This document shows, piece after piece, positions 17,328 to 24,896 of a DNA stretch of 37,658 nt. The position numbers were made by a program, and so were the translations under genes. A model generated the notes under the pieces. The model was not told the origin of the DNA and ran no database searches. It saw only the letters and a program-made list of their open reading frames with translations. Source of the DNA: Promethearchaeota archaeon (GTDB lineage Archaea; Asgardarchaeota; Lokiarchaeia; Sigyniarchaeales; SOKP01); NCBI GenBank assembly GCA_016840165.1, contig JAEOSU010000061.1, positions 1-37,658 of the forward strand, written 5' to 3'. The stretch's first letter is position 1. The number at the start of each line of letters is the position of its first letter.

Positions 17328-18356
17328 ATGCAAGAAAAAAGTGAGTATCGACTTACTTCACAGGTAAAAATACATGGATGAAGTTGCAAACTCGGACCAA
17401 CGGATTTACGAGATCTGCTAGTAAAAACTGGATTAGCGGGAGATATTGAAGATGCTGCACTAGTACCAATTCCAAAAACAGATTTGGTTCTGGTAAAAAA
17501 TATTGATATAATGACTCCAATAGTCGATGAACCAGATATTATGGGAGAAATTGCTGCTTGTAATGTAACAAATGATATTTTTGCATTAAATGTTCCTGAG
17601 ATATCAGGTATGTTGGTATTTTTGGCAATTCCTATAAATATGCCAATAGAGATTGCTGAAGGTATTTTAATAGGGATAAAAAACTTTATGGAAAAGAAAT
17701 TGAACTCACAAGTCGTTGGTGGACACACTATTTATTCAGCATGGCCTCTTACTGGAGGAGAAGCAAGTGGATTTGCTCAAAAAGACGACATCATCCCTAA
17801 AAATGGCGTAAAAAATGGTGACAAATTAATTTTAACGAAACCCATTGGCCTGCAGGCAATCATGGCGGCTTATCGTGTCTTAAAAGATTTTCCAGATTTT
17901 TTAGAGCAATATTCTCAACCAGAACTTAAAAAATCTATTGATTTTGCCATCAAACTAATGACAACTTCTAATCAAGATGTAGTTAAAACCATACACAGCT
18001 ATGAAGATTTTTCTTTTGTGCATGCGATGTCGGATGTAACTGGATTTGGTTTGGCAGGTCATCTTGAAGAAATGCTCCAACATTCAAACTTATCTGCCTT
18101 AATCACAAAAACACCTTCAATCACACTTTCTAAAAGCCTTTCTGAGGAATTAGGTTATTCTTTTGATGATTGCACTTGCCATGAAACTGCGGGAGGTATG
18201 ATAATTTCTGTGGATCCTGCTCGGACTGAAGATTTCTCCGATAAGCTTACTCGAAATGGCGTTAGAAACTGGATTATTGGGGAGATTGATAAGTTCAAGC
18301 CTAGAACGGTACGAGTTTCTGATGATGTCCAAAATGTTGAAGTATCATATCTTTAG
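17328..18356 (+). CDS. selD: selenophosphate synthetase containing selenocysteine
   Basis: SelD makes selenophosphate from selenide and ATP, the selenium donor for selenocysteine. Read from ATG 17328, preceded by a GAGGTGA site, the frame has TGA at codon 18 and otherwise runs open for 342 residues to TAG 18354-18356. The context HG-U-SCKLGP equals the SelD active-site loop G-[U/C]-x-C-K, with Lys21 at the catalytic lysine position, so UGA is read as selenocysteine. Downstream SelD motifs are intact: KNIDIMTPIVDEPD, NVTNDIFALN, VGGHTI and SDVTGFGLAGHLEE. A SECIS hairpin begins at the last base of the stop. Gene callers that treat TGA as a stop will truncate it to about 290 residues and lose the active site. 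Confidence 0.93.
17379..17381 (+). other. in-frame UGA decoded as selenocysteine (Sec18 of SelD)
   Basis: TGA stands where selD genes of other organisms have TGC/TGT or TGA. It is followed by Ser-Cys-Lys in the invariant glycine-rich active-site loop. Homology continues without a break on both sides. Confidence 0.92.
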
Positions 18357-18428
18357 AGATGTCTATGAAGTGAGCTTAAACACGAAAGTGAGGGCTTACA
18401 GAGAATTACACTTGCCCAGTGGCATCTC
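18356..18428 (+). promoter_or_regulatory. SECIS element in the selD 3' UTR
   Basis: A basal stem GAGATG (18356-18361) pairs with CATCTC (18423-18428). Above it AUGA (18365-18368) faces AGAG (18400-18403), allowing the tandem G.A pairs of a eukaryote-type SECIS core. The next helix is GUGAGC (18370-18375) with GCUUAC (18394-18399), extendable by two U.G pairs. Then comes an AAA/A internal bulge (18378-18380, 18391), a CAC/GUG mini-stem and a GAAA loop (18384-18387). The AAA/A bulge with short upper stem resembles archaeal SECIS; the AUGA/GA core resembles eukaryotic form II SECIS. Position in the 3' UTR is normal for archaea. The convergent CinA-like gene ends at 18434, just beyond it. Confidence 0.85.
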
Positions 18429-18433
18429 AACTA

Positions 18434-19225
18434 CTATTCCGTCTTAATTTTTCCATTTAGATTGTGGACTATTTTTTTAGCCTTCTTAATGGCATTCTCA
18501 ACTAACTCAACGTCATTTTCTACATTAAAACACGTAACAGAAAGCTCAACTTCTACAGAAAGCCCAATTCGGGGGTGAGTTTTAATCCATAGTTGTGGAT
18601 ATTCTTCTTCTATTTGAGTAATATATGGAGCAATTTGTGATTCTCCAATACCAGTAAAAATAAATCCTCTTTCTATAAATTTCCCTTTGGTTTCCTTCAG
18701 AAGAGGTGTGATCACAGTTCGAAACATGGATTTCATCTCAGCAGGCACTCCTGGCAAAATAAAAATCGTAGTATTCTTCTCCGTTAATTTCACTCCAGGG
18801 GCTGTTCCAACTGTATTAGGTAATGGGGTAGAACCACGAGGAAGGTAAGCCATTTTTTTCCTTTCTTTAGTCATTCCTTCAAGTTTTAAAATCCCTCTTC
18901 GGGTTGCACTTTCATATGCTTTCTTGATGGAATTAAAAGCATGCTGGTTCAATACGATCTCTCTCTTTAAACCTTTCGCAATCCCTTCTAAAGTCATATC
19001 ATCGAAAGTTGGTCCAAGTCCTCCTGTGGTGATTATCATATCTGGTTTTCGTGCAAGTATTTCTTTTAATGTAGTTGAAATCTCATCTAAGTCATCTCCT
19101 ATAGTGGTTATTCGTTTTAATCGATGCCCATACTTCGTAATTCGCTTTGCCATCCAATTTGAATTAGTATCTTGAGTTTTTCCAATTAAAATTTCATTTC
19201 CAATCGTTAAGATTTCAACATTCAT
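18434..19225 (-). CDS. CinA N-terminal-type molybdopterin-binding-domain protein
   Basis: The 263-residue protein is the stand-alone archaeal form of the CinA N-terminal (MoaB/MogA-fold) domain. Motifs seen are ILTIGNEILIGKTQDTNS at the N-terminus, MIITTGGLGPTFDDMT around residues 59-74, the TVGTAPG turn and ILPGVPAEMKSM. Family members bind pterin-like or nucleotide ligands, and CinA proteins are linked to NAD-cycle enzymes such as ADP-ribose pyrophosphatase and NMN deamidase; the C-terminal deamidase domain is missing. A TTG at 19228 lies one codon before the ATG at 19225, which is preferred. It converges on selD and may limit how far the selD transcript extends. Confidence 0.82.
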   Translation of the reverse strand: MNVEILTIGNEILIGKTQDTNSNWMAKRITKYGHRLKRITTIGDDLDEISTTLKEILARKPDMIITTGGLGPTFDDMTLEGIAKGLKREIVLNQHAFNSIKKAYESATRRGILKLEGMTKERKKMAYLPRGSTPLPNTVGTAPGVKLTEKNTTIFILPGVPAEMKSMFRTVITPLLKETKGKFIERGFIFTGIGESQIAPYITQIEEEYPQLWIKTHPRIGLSVEVELSVTCFNVENDVELVENAIKKAKKIVHNLNGKIKTE

Positions 19226-19362
19226 CAATAAATTCTCTGTAAACTCATTTATTTTATGTTTATAATATAAATTAAAGTTAAAATTTAAAACTGTATTTTC
19301 TCAAAATTGATATTTGGCAATTAATTTCATTAATTATTAGATAAATCATTCTTCTTAATCAC

Positions 19363-19911
19363 ATGTCAATTGAAATCGATGATGCTGGCACCGGGGATTT
19401 AGTAGGGGATGCGTTTATTGGCTTTCTTAGAAAAGATACTGGAAAAATCATTTTTCGTACGCTTCCCGTGGAATTATTCAAGAAAGAAAATTGGAAAAAT
19501 AAAATGCCCTATAAGAAAACGGTAGAACTTGTAAAAAGCGGATTAGAAGAACTTCACTTTGATAAAGAAAAAGAAAAGATTCTTCTCTGTCGTGGTAACA
19601 TTTTTGATAGAGTACGCGATTATTTTGATGAGGAAGGGATCAAATATAAACCAGCTATCATAGAAGGTAAATTACAAGATGCTGTGGAAGGAAAATTTGT
19701 AAATCATCTGAGGTATGAATTGGGAATTAGGTCAAGAAATTTAACAAAAAAAAGTGGTGCTAAACGCTACTTTGTATTATTTAACTGGGTTAGTCGTGAT
19801 ATATATAAAAGAGAAAAATATGTGAAATCAGGATTCAAGCGATGGAATACTATATGGAGAGAAAAGGCAATAGAGAAATTCAATCATAGAAAAAGAAAAT
19901 CAAGAACTTAA
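19363..19911 (+). CDS. conserved-looking archaeal protein with DDAGTGD motif
   Basis: I do not recognise the 182-residue product with confidence. It opens with an acidic, glycine-rich stretch IEIDDAGTGDLVGDAFIGF that resembles the first strand and acidic residue of RNase H-like folds. A second strand KILLCRGNIFDRV follows near residue 84. The C-terminal 60 residues are strongly basic (KKSGAKRYF, FNHRKRKSRT), suggesting nucleic-acid binding. The start at 19363 directly precedes the motif, as in RNase H-fold proteins. It ends 1 bp before the convergent membrane-anchored gene. An RNase H-like role is only a suggestion. Confidence 0.55.
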   Translation: MSIEIDDAGTGDLVGDAFIGFLRKDTGKIIFRTLPVELFKKENWKNKMPYKKTVELVKSGLEELHFDKEKEKILLCRGNIFDRVRDYFDEEGIKYKPAIIEGKLQDAVEGKFVNHLRYELGIRSRNLTKKSGAKRYFVLFNWVSRDIYKREKYVKSGFKRWNTIWREKAIEKFNHRKRKSRT

Positions 19912-19912
19912 A

Positions 19913-21553
19913 CTATTTATGTGAGCCTTTTTTTTTAACTATGTTAATTGTTAATAATATTCCCGCTAATACTATTAATCCTGCTCCTGATAAATTCATA
20001 CCTAGCATGATGTTATTTGTTAGTGATTTAGAATCCGTAGGAAGATTCATCTCCTCTTGCGCTAAATACGGCATCACATTTTCTTTAAATTGGGGTATCC
20101 AATCTAGAATCATTTGCAATTCTCCCTCTTCTAAGTAATTTGCTATCATTAATCCATAAGCGGTGGCTGATTCTGGGTTTTTTACAGCATTAAACCATTC
20201 TTTCAAACCATTCTTATTCACGAGTGAAAAATTATTCGATATATTCCATAACAACCTAGCGGATTTTAATGAGATGTTAGTGGGGATTACTGGAATTTTT
20301 TGGCTTTGATAACCGATTTCAAAACCATAAACTATTGTAACTTTTAATTCAAGAGGAAATCCATACAGATATAATACTTTTCCGTCTGCTGTACCATTTA
20401 CCCAGACTTCTAAAAATATAACTTTAGCATACTCTGATAAACTCATACCTTCTCCAATTGGAGGGGGAAGTGTGATTAAAACAGGAACGATATTCCATTT
20501 AAATGATTCCTTCCACAACCAATTTAAAAGAAGATCCATCTGATACGGATCTAAACCGAATTCGATACATAAGTCTTCTGCTAATGTTTGATTTTCTAAG
20601 GCTAGGATCCATTCATTTATTCCAGTATCATTTAATATCGATCTTTTGTTTTGTTCATTCCATAATGCATTTGTTGCTTCTCTCGTTATATTTGATGGAC
20701 AATTACGTCCAACCTCAAATCCATATAATGGTTCATCTAACTCATCTACAATCGTACTGAAATCAATACCCTCTGAATACAATGAACAATTTGCCCATTG
20801 TTCATAGAAGTAATTTTCTGCTATTTCTATAGTATTCATTCCAGAATATTCAGGCATTATTGTATCCAAATTATCCACTAACATAGGTATAGCGATTGGA
20901 ACGAAATATTCTCGATAATACTGTGTTAGTTTAGAGAGTTTCGTCCATGTAGTATTATAACCTAATACTAATTCTTGTTCTAAAGTTGAGTTCCCTAATG
21001 CGGTATCATATAAATCTAAATAGTCTATGACACCCGTTCCCATTGTATTATTACCTATTAATCCTGGTAAGGTTCCATTACCTTCCATTAATAAATATTT
21101 TGCCTCTCCATACCATAAATCTTGTTGAAAATATTCAGAAATTCCTTTTATTGGGGGATATCCCATATTTTGTAGAGCAGAACTGAAAGTTACAGGTATA
21201 ATCAGAACCCACTGAATCCATCTGTCAAAAAATAATGATATAGGTACTACTCCTAGGGTAGTAGGTTCATGCAAGGTCATATTGATTAAAAACATAAAAA
21301 AAGTGGCATTCACAATGGCTTCGAGTTCCTTTAACCCAACTTCTCTAATATCTCTTAATGTTCTTGGAATTCCAAGTTCTGCGATCATCGATTCTACCAT
21401 GGGTAATGCGCCCTCTTGGATTCCTAAAAGTCCTTCATCAACCGAATCTCCAACCATATTCTCAACATAACTATCAATGATAAATCCAGTAGGTATTAAT
21501 GCGGAACCAAATCCCAAAACAACAAGTGATATTAGTAGAGTTTTTTTTGACAT
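19913..21553 (-). CDS. two-anchor ectodomain membrane protein (CD36-like topology)
   Basis: The 546-residue protein has an N-terminal membrane segment (about 6-28, LLISLVVLGFGSALIPTGFI), an ectodomain of about 480 residues, a C-terminal membrane segment (about 518-540, MNLSGAGLIVLAGILLTINI) and a short basic tail. More than ten N-x-S/T sequons (NGT, NNT, NST, NIT, NQT and others) lie in the ectodomain. This hairpin-like topology, together with the small residues after the first anchor and the following EG-A segment, recalls the CD36/LIMP-2 family; no diagnostic motif was recognised. The gene is divergent from an HTH regulator across an intergenic region with inverted repeats. Confidence 0.6.
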   Translation of the reverse strand: MSKKTLLISLVVLGFGSALIPTGFIIDSYVENMVGDSVDEGLLGIQEGALPMVESMIAELGIPRTLRDIREVGLKELEAIVNATFFMFLINMTLHEPTTLGVVPISLFFDRWIQWVLIIPVTFSSALQNMGYPPIKGISEYFQQDLWYGEAKYLLMEGNGTLPGLIGNNTMGTGVIDYLDLYDTALGNSTLEQELVLGYNTTWTKLSKLTQYYREYFVPIAIPMLVDNLDTIMPEYSGMNTIEIAENYFYEQWANCSLYSEGIDFSTIVDELDEPLYGFEVGRNCPSNITREATNALWNEQNKRSILNDTGINEWILALENQTLAEDLCIEFGLDPYQMDLLLNWLWKESFKWNIVPVLITLPPPIGEGMSLSEYAKVIFLEVWVNGTADGKVLYLYGFPLELKVTIVYGFEIGYQSQKIPVIPTNISLKSARLLWNISNNFSLVNKNGLKEWFNAVKNPESATAYGLMIANYLEEGELQMILDWIPQFKENVMPYLAQEEMNLPTDSKSLTNNIMLGMNLSGAGLIVLAGILLTINIVKKKGSHK

Positions 21554-21577
21554 TGAACGTCATATTTTGACAATTAA

Positions 21578-21705
21578 TGATCATCACTATTACACTCTAA
21601 TATATAAGGATTGTTATTTTCTTTCTTTTAGTAATCGCTGAGCAATTTTTAAATATTAACATCTAATATTGTTAATTATTGAGCAATGAGCATTAGTGAT
21701 GATCA
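21578..21705. promoter_or_regulatory. divergent regulatory region with inverted and direct repeats
   Basis: TGATCATCACTA (21578-21589) and TAGTGATGATCA (21694-21705) are perfect inverted 12-mers near the two divergent gene starts. Between them ATTAACA (21655-21661) and TGTTAAT (21670-21676) form a smaller palindrome, flanked by direct TGAGCAAT copies (21639-21646 and 21680-21687). The layout suggests paired operators for the neighbouring HTH protein. Confidence 0.5.
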
Positions 21706-21719
21706 ATTTATTCTAGCCA

Positions 21720-22415
21720 ATGACTGAAAAAAAACATATTATTAATCATGAGTTTGAGATTTTAGAGTATATCAGAGACAAACCAGGCGGAGTCACAGTT
21801 TCAGATATAGCCAAATTTACGGGATTTTCGAGAAATACAGTTTCTAAATATGTATCTATACTAGAATTGAAAGAGCATATTTTTAGTAAAAAAATAGGGG
21901 CATACCGACTGTTCTTTACAACTAAGAGAAATTTTATTCCTCTTGAATTAGCAATTTCTTATTATAAGGCACTTATTTCTCGTTTCAAGAAGTATATCCC
22001 TGATACTGGGGAACTGGCCAAAAAAGTGGGAAAAGAAGCCATCAGGGACATAAAATTCACGTTTGGAGATAACGTATATAAACAAATGAAAAGTTTGAAG
22101 AATAATCCAATTTCACGAGTTCATTTAGAAAGTTTTAAAAGCTTTTATCCTACATATGACCCATTTTCACCAGACATTGAAATCTCAATCATAAACATAG
22201 ATCCTAAAGGTAAGAGTGCTACATTCCGATTTAAAAATTCTCCATTCTTAACCGATACTAGGGATTTTGATTACCATATCTATATTATTGCTGGTATTAC
22301 AGAGGGAATTCTCGAAAGGGAATTGAAAGTTAAAGTATCCTGTGAAATTAAAGATATACATCCATCTAAGCAGAAGGAAGATGCCTTTTTTGATATAATT
22401 ATTAAGCTTATATGA
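21720..22415 (+). CDS. winged-helix transcriptional regulator
   Basis: The 231-residue protein begins with a winged helix: FEILEYIRDKPGGVTVSDIAKFTGFSRNTVSKYVSILE, with the recognition helix at about residues 38-50, then a wing ending in LFFTTKRN. The remaining 150 residues form a domain with a DPFSPDIEISIINIDPKGKSATFRF strand pair, a possible ligand-sensing region that I cannot name. HTH proteins of this layout in archaea are often MarR/TrmB-like. The gene is transcribed away from the ectodomain protein, so it probably controls that gene and itself. An upstream ATG at 21686 opens only a 13-codon ORF whose stop overlaps this start. Confidence 0.72.
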   Translation: MTEKKHIINHEFEILEYIRDKPGGVTVSDIAKFTGFSRNTVSKYVSILELKEHIFSKKIGAYRLFFTTKRNFIPLELAISYYKALISRFKKYIPDTGELAKKVGKEAIRDIKFTFGDNVYKQMKSLKNNPISRVHLESFKSFYPTYDPFSPDIEISIINIDPKGKSATFRFKNSPFLTDTRDFDYHIYIIAGITEGILERELKVKVSCEIKDIHPSKQKEDAFFDIIIKLI

Positions 22416-22489
22416 ATATAATAAAGAAGAAAATCGAAATTAAAAAAATAGATCTATAATAGACGCTCAGAAATCACTGTTTAAAATTT

Positions 22490-23233
22490 CTAATAAATTT
22501 TCGGAAGAAGCTTATATTTGACTTTCTTCTTATATTCAACATAACCTTCAAGCTCTTTAGTAAGCATCTTTTCCTCGAAGAAAATTCTTAACGCAAGTAA
22601 TACAACTGCTAATATTGCTAAAATCAACGTCCACCAGGATCCCAGCCCAAGTGCGAGACCAAAACCCATAATTGAAAACCCTGTATACATAGGATGGCGT
22701 ACAATTGCATAAGACCCTGTATCAATTACCTTATGACCACTTTCCTTTCTTACATCTAATACCTTCGAAGCATAAGCATTATCCCGCATCGCTCGAAATA
22801 AAACATAGAATGATATTGCTAAAAGTATAAAACCTACGATTTCGACATAAACTGGAACAATTGACCATCTATAACGAAAATCAAATGCAGGGAGGAGGAA
22901 GAGCCCAATGAAAACGATAGATATAAGAGGGAACAACCATTTGTCAGATCCCTTCTTCCCTTTCATACCTTCCTTTTTCGTCTTTATACGGTTAATCAGT
23001 ACCTCGGGATTTTTCTTGTTAAGTATAAGGACATTACTGGTCATGAAGATAAAATAAATTATTAAATATATCCATGCCTCAATCCAATCCCATCTACCTG
23101 CTGGAATAAAAAATAAGGGCATCTGTATCAATACGGATATAATGGTTAAAATAACAAGCAAAACAGAACTCATCTTTTTTGGTTCTTTTACCTCTAATGG
23201 AGAACCCTCTACATGATCATTTGATTCCATCAT
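22490..23233 (-). CDS. isoprenylcysteine carboxyl methyltransferase-like membrane protein
   Basis: The 247-residue protein has about five membrane helices and the ICMT/PEMT-type signature near the C-terminus: YAIVRHPMYTGF, where Arg-His-Pro binds S-adenosylmethionine, followed by FEEKMLTKELEGYVEYKKKVKYKLLP. These enzymes methylate prenylated cysteine or lipids in membranes; archaeal members have no proven substrate. An N-terminal acidic tail of about 20 residues precedes the first helix. Two ATG codons (23233, 23230) are equally possible. Neighbouring genes give no clear partner. Confidence 0.8.
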   Translation of the reverse strand: MMESNDHVEGSPLEVKEPKKMSSVLLVILTIISVLIQMPLFFIPAGRWDWIEAWIYLIIYFIFMTSNVLILNKKNPEVLINRIKTKKEGMKGKKGSDKWLFPLISIVFIGLFLLPAFDFRYRWSIVPVYVEIVGFILLAISFYVLFRAMRDNAYASKVLDVRKESGHKVIDTGSYAIVRHPMYTGFSIMGFGLALGLGSWWTLILAILAVVLLALRIFFEEKMLTKELEGYVEYKKKVKYKLLPKIY

Positions 23234-23366
23234 GACATTTCATGTTTTTATTTAATAATACCTAATAGAAGGTAATAACTTAAATTTCTAACTCTAAAAG
23301 ACAAAAAAATATTAAGAAAATAGATTACTAATTCTAATTACCTAGTAATTGAAATCAAAAGTAATC

Positions 23367-24050
23367 ATGAATATTATAGTGTTTGCCCCACACCCAGATG
23401 ATGAAGTCTATGCATGTGGTGGAAGTATATTAAACTGGATGGAAGAAGGACATGAGGTCCATGTGATTTATGTGACGGATAATTGTGCATTAATTTCATG
23501 GGGACGAAAAAACAATGAATTAATCGAAGAAGAAGCGAAAGAATATATCAATTTAAGTGAGGAAGAGATTGGTAAAATAGGTTTAGAAGAGGCGAGGAAA
23601 GCAGCTAAAGCATTTCAATTCCCCAAATCTCATGTTCATTTATTTGAATTTCATGATCAAGATGCCATGAATCATATTACGGAAGGAATTGAACTTTCAA
23701 AAGAAATTATTAAGGATGCAGACAGATTAGTGATCCCAAGTGATAATAATAATCATCCAGATCATCAAGCAACTCATATAATGGCTAAAAAAGCGGCTCA
23801 AGAACTTAATCTTACAAATGTGGAATTCTATGTATATGCTACCTATAACGTTTTAAAAGCGCCAATAGAAAAACACATTAAAATTAAAATGGTTGAACAC
23901 CGGGATAAGCTCTATGATATAATGAAAATATATAAAACTCAAATTACACTCTCTACCTCAAAAGTAGCATGGCAAACCTTAAAGCGAAGAAGAAAAGAAA
24001 GGTTTGGTCTTTTTTATTTAGAAGATGCTGGAAAATATTATAACTTTTAA
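23367..24050 (+). CDS. PIG-L/LmbE-type N-acetylglucosamine deacetylase
   Basis: The family removes acetyl groups from GlcNAc-linked molecules using zinc. The 227-residue product shows the metal motif APHPDDE at residues 7-13 and NNHPDHQATH near residues 131-140, with the third zinc histidine. The TTG at 23349 would add six residues, but the ATG at 23367 puts the first strand (MNIIVFAPHPDDE) at the exact start, as in relatives, and is chosen. Eukaryotic PIG-L acts in GPI synthesis and bacterial forms in mycothiol or antibiotic paths; the archaeal substrate is unknown. Confidence 0.85.
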   Translation: MNIIVFAPHPDDEVYACGGSILNWMEEGHEVHVIYVTDNCALISWGRKNNELIEEEAKEYINLSEEEIGKIGLEEARKAAKAFQFPKSHVHLFEFHDQDAMNHITEGIELSKEIIKDADRLVIPSDNNNHPDHQATHIMAKKAAQELNLTNVEFYVYATYNVLKAPIEKHIKIKMVEHRDKLYDIMKIYKTQITLSTSKVAWQTLKRRRKERFGLFYLEDAGKYYNF

Positions 24051-24059
24051 TATATAGAT

Positions 24060-24740
24060 TTAATTGAGTTTTATACCGCAATTGGGACAGTTTTTCGTTC
24101 CTGGTGGTAATTCAGTTCCACATGCAAAGCAAATAAGTTTATTTCTATCTTTCGAAGCTATTTCTTTATTATCCGCTCCTGCATTAGATTCTGGATGTTT
24201 AAATACGCTCATATCAATATCTTGGTTTAAAATTTTTTCTACATACTCCTTATCATGAGGAGTAATGATGGTAAAATCGTCGGAAGTTTCAATTTCTTTA
24301 AATCCTTTTGGTAGATTTTTAATATCATCACTTTCAATAATTGTTGAAGGTTTTTTTTCAGCTCCTGGGATTTCAGGATGTCTTTGTTCTTGGATAGAAG
24401 GGAATGATTTTGTTTTTAACTCCGTATTTTTTGATAGAATTTCCATTTTTTTTTCAATTCTCTTCGAATCTGGACTTTTTACTGATTCTTGCGTTTGCAT
24501 TTTCAAAGAAATAGATGAGATTTTTTTTAAATCTTTAATATGATTGATAATTTGTTCAGCTTTTTCAATGAGCATGGATCGAAAAGAAAAATCTAATTTC
24601 GGTAACTTTGAAATAGTAAGTACCATCTCACTAATCTCGATCCAAACTTTAATCGCTTCTTTAACTCTCTGATGTTTTTCAAGCCCATTTGCTTTTGCTA
24701 CTTTGTAGGCTAGTTCTTGATTAAATTTTGAAATATCCAT
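24060..24740 (-). CDS. MIT-like helical domain plus C-terminal zinc ribbon
   Basis: The 226-residue protein begins with a helical region of about 75 residues (FNQELAYKVAKANGLEK, RVKEAIKVWIEISEMV, SMLIEKAEQIINHIK) spaced like the three helices of MIT domains, which in Vps4 and related proteins bind ESCRT-III tails. A low-complexity, Ser/Lys-rich linker follows (about 80-190). The C-terminus is a zinc ribbon: C-x2-C in CFACGTELPPG and NCPNCGIKLN. A TTG start at 24794 would add 18 residues; ATG 24740 fits the domain start better. The MIT assignment is from pattern only, while the zinc ribbon is clear. Neighbours are not ESCRT genes. Confidence 0.6.
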   Translation of the reverse strand: MDISKFNQELAYKVAKANGLEKHQRVKEAIKVWIEISEMVLTISKLPKLDFSFRSMLIEKAEQIINHIKDLKKISSISLKMQTQESVKSPDSKRIEKKMEILSKNTELKTKSFPSIQEQRHPEIPGAEKKPSTIIESDDIKNLPKGFKEIETSDDFTIITPHDKEYVEKILNQDIDMSVFKHPESNAGADNKEIASKDRNKLICFACGTELPPGTKNCPNCGIKLN

Positions 24741-24896
24741 GCTCTTTAGTTCGATAATATTTTCTTTCTTTACATGGTTTACATGTAAATTCAACTATTT
24801 ATAATTGTGATCTATTATCCACAAAATTATGCAAAGATTTTTTTTAGTGTAGCCGATTAGATAATTAAGAAAGCTATCAACTCTTGGCAGTATTAA

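Noticed and set aside
21686..21727. Leader peptide of 13 codons overlapping the HTH regulator start
   Set aside because: No ribosome site and no attenuator-like structure; short ATG-initiated ORFs are frequent by chance.
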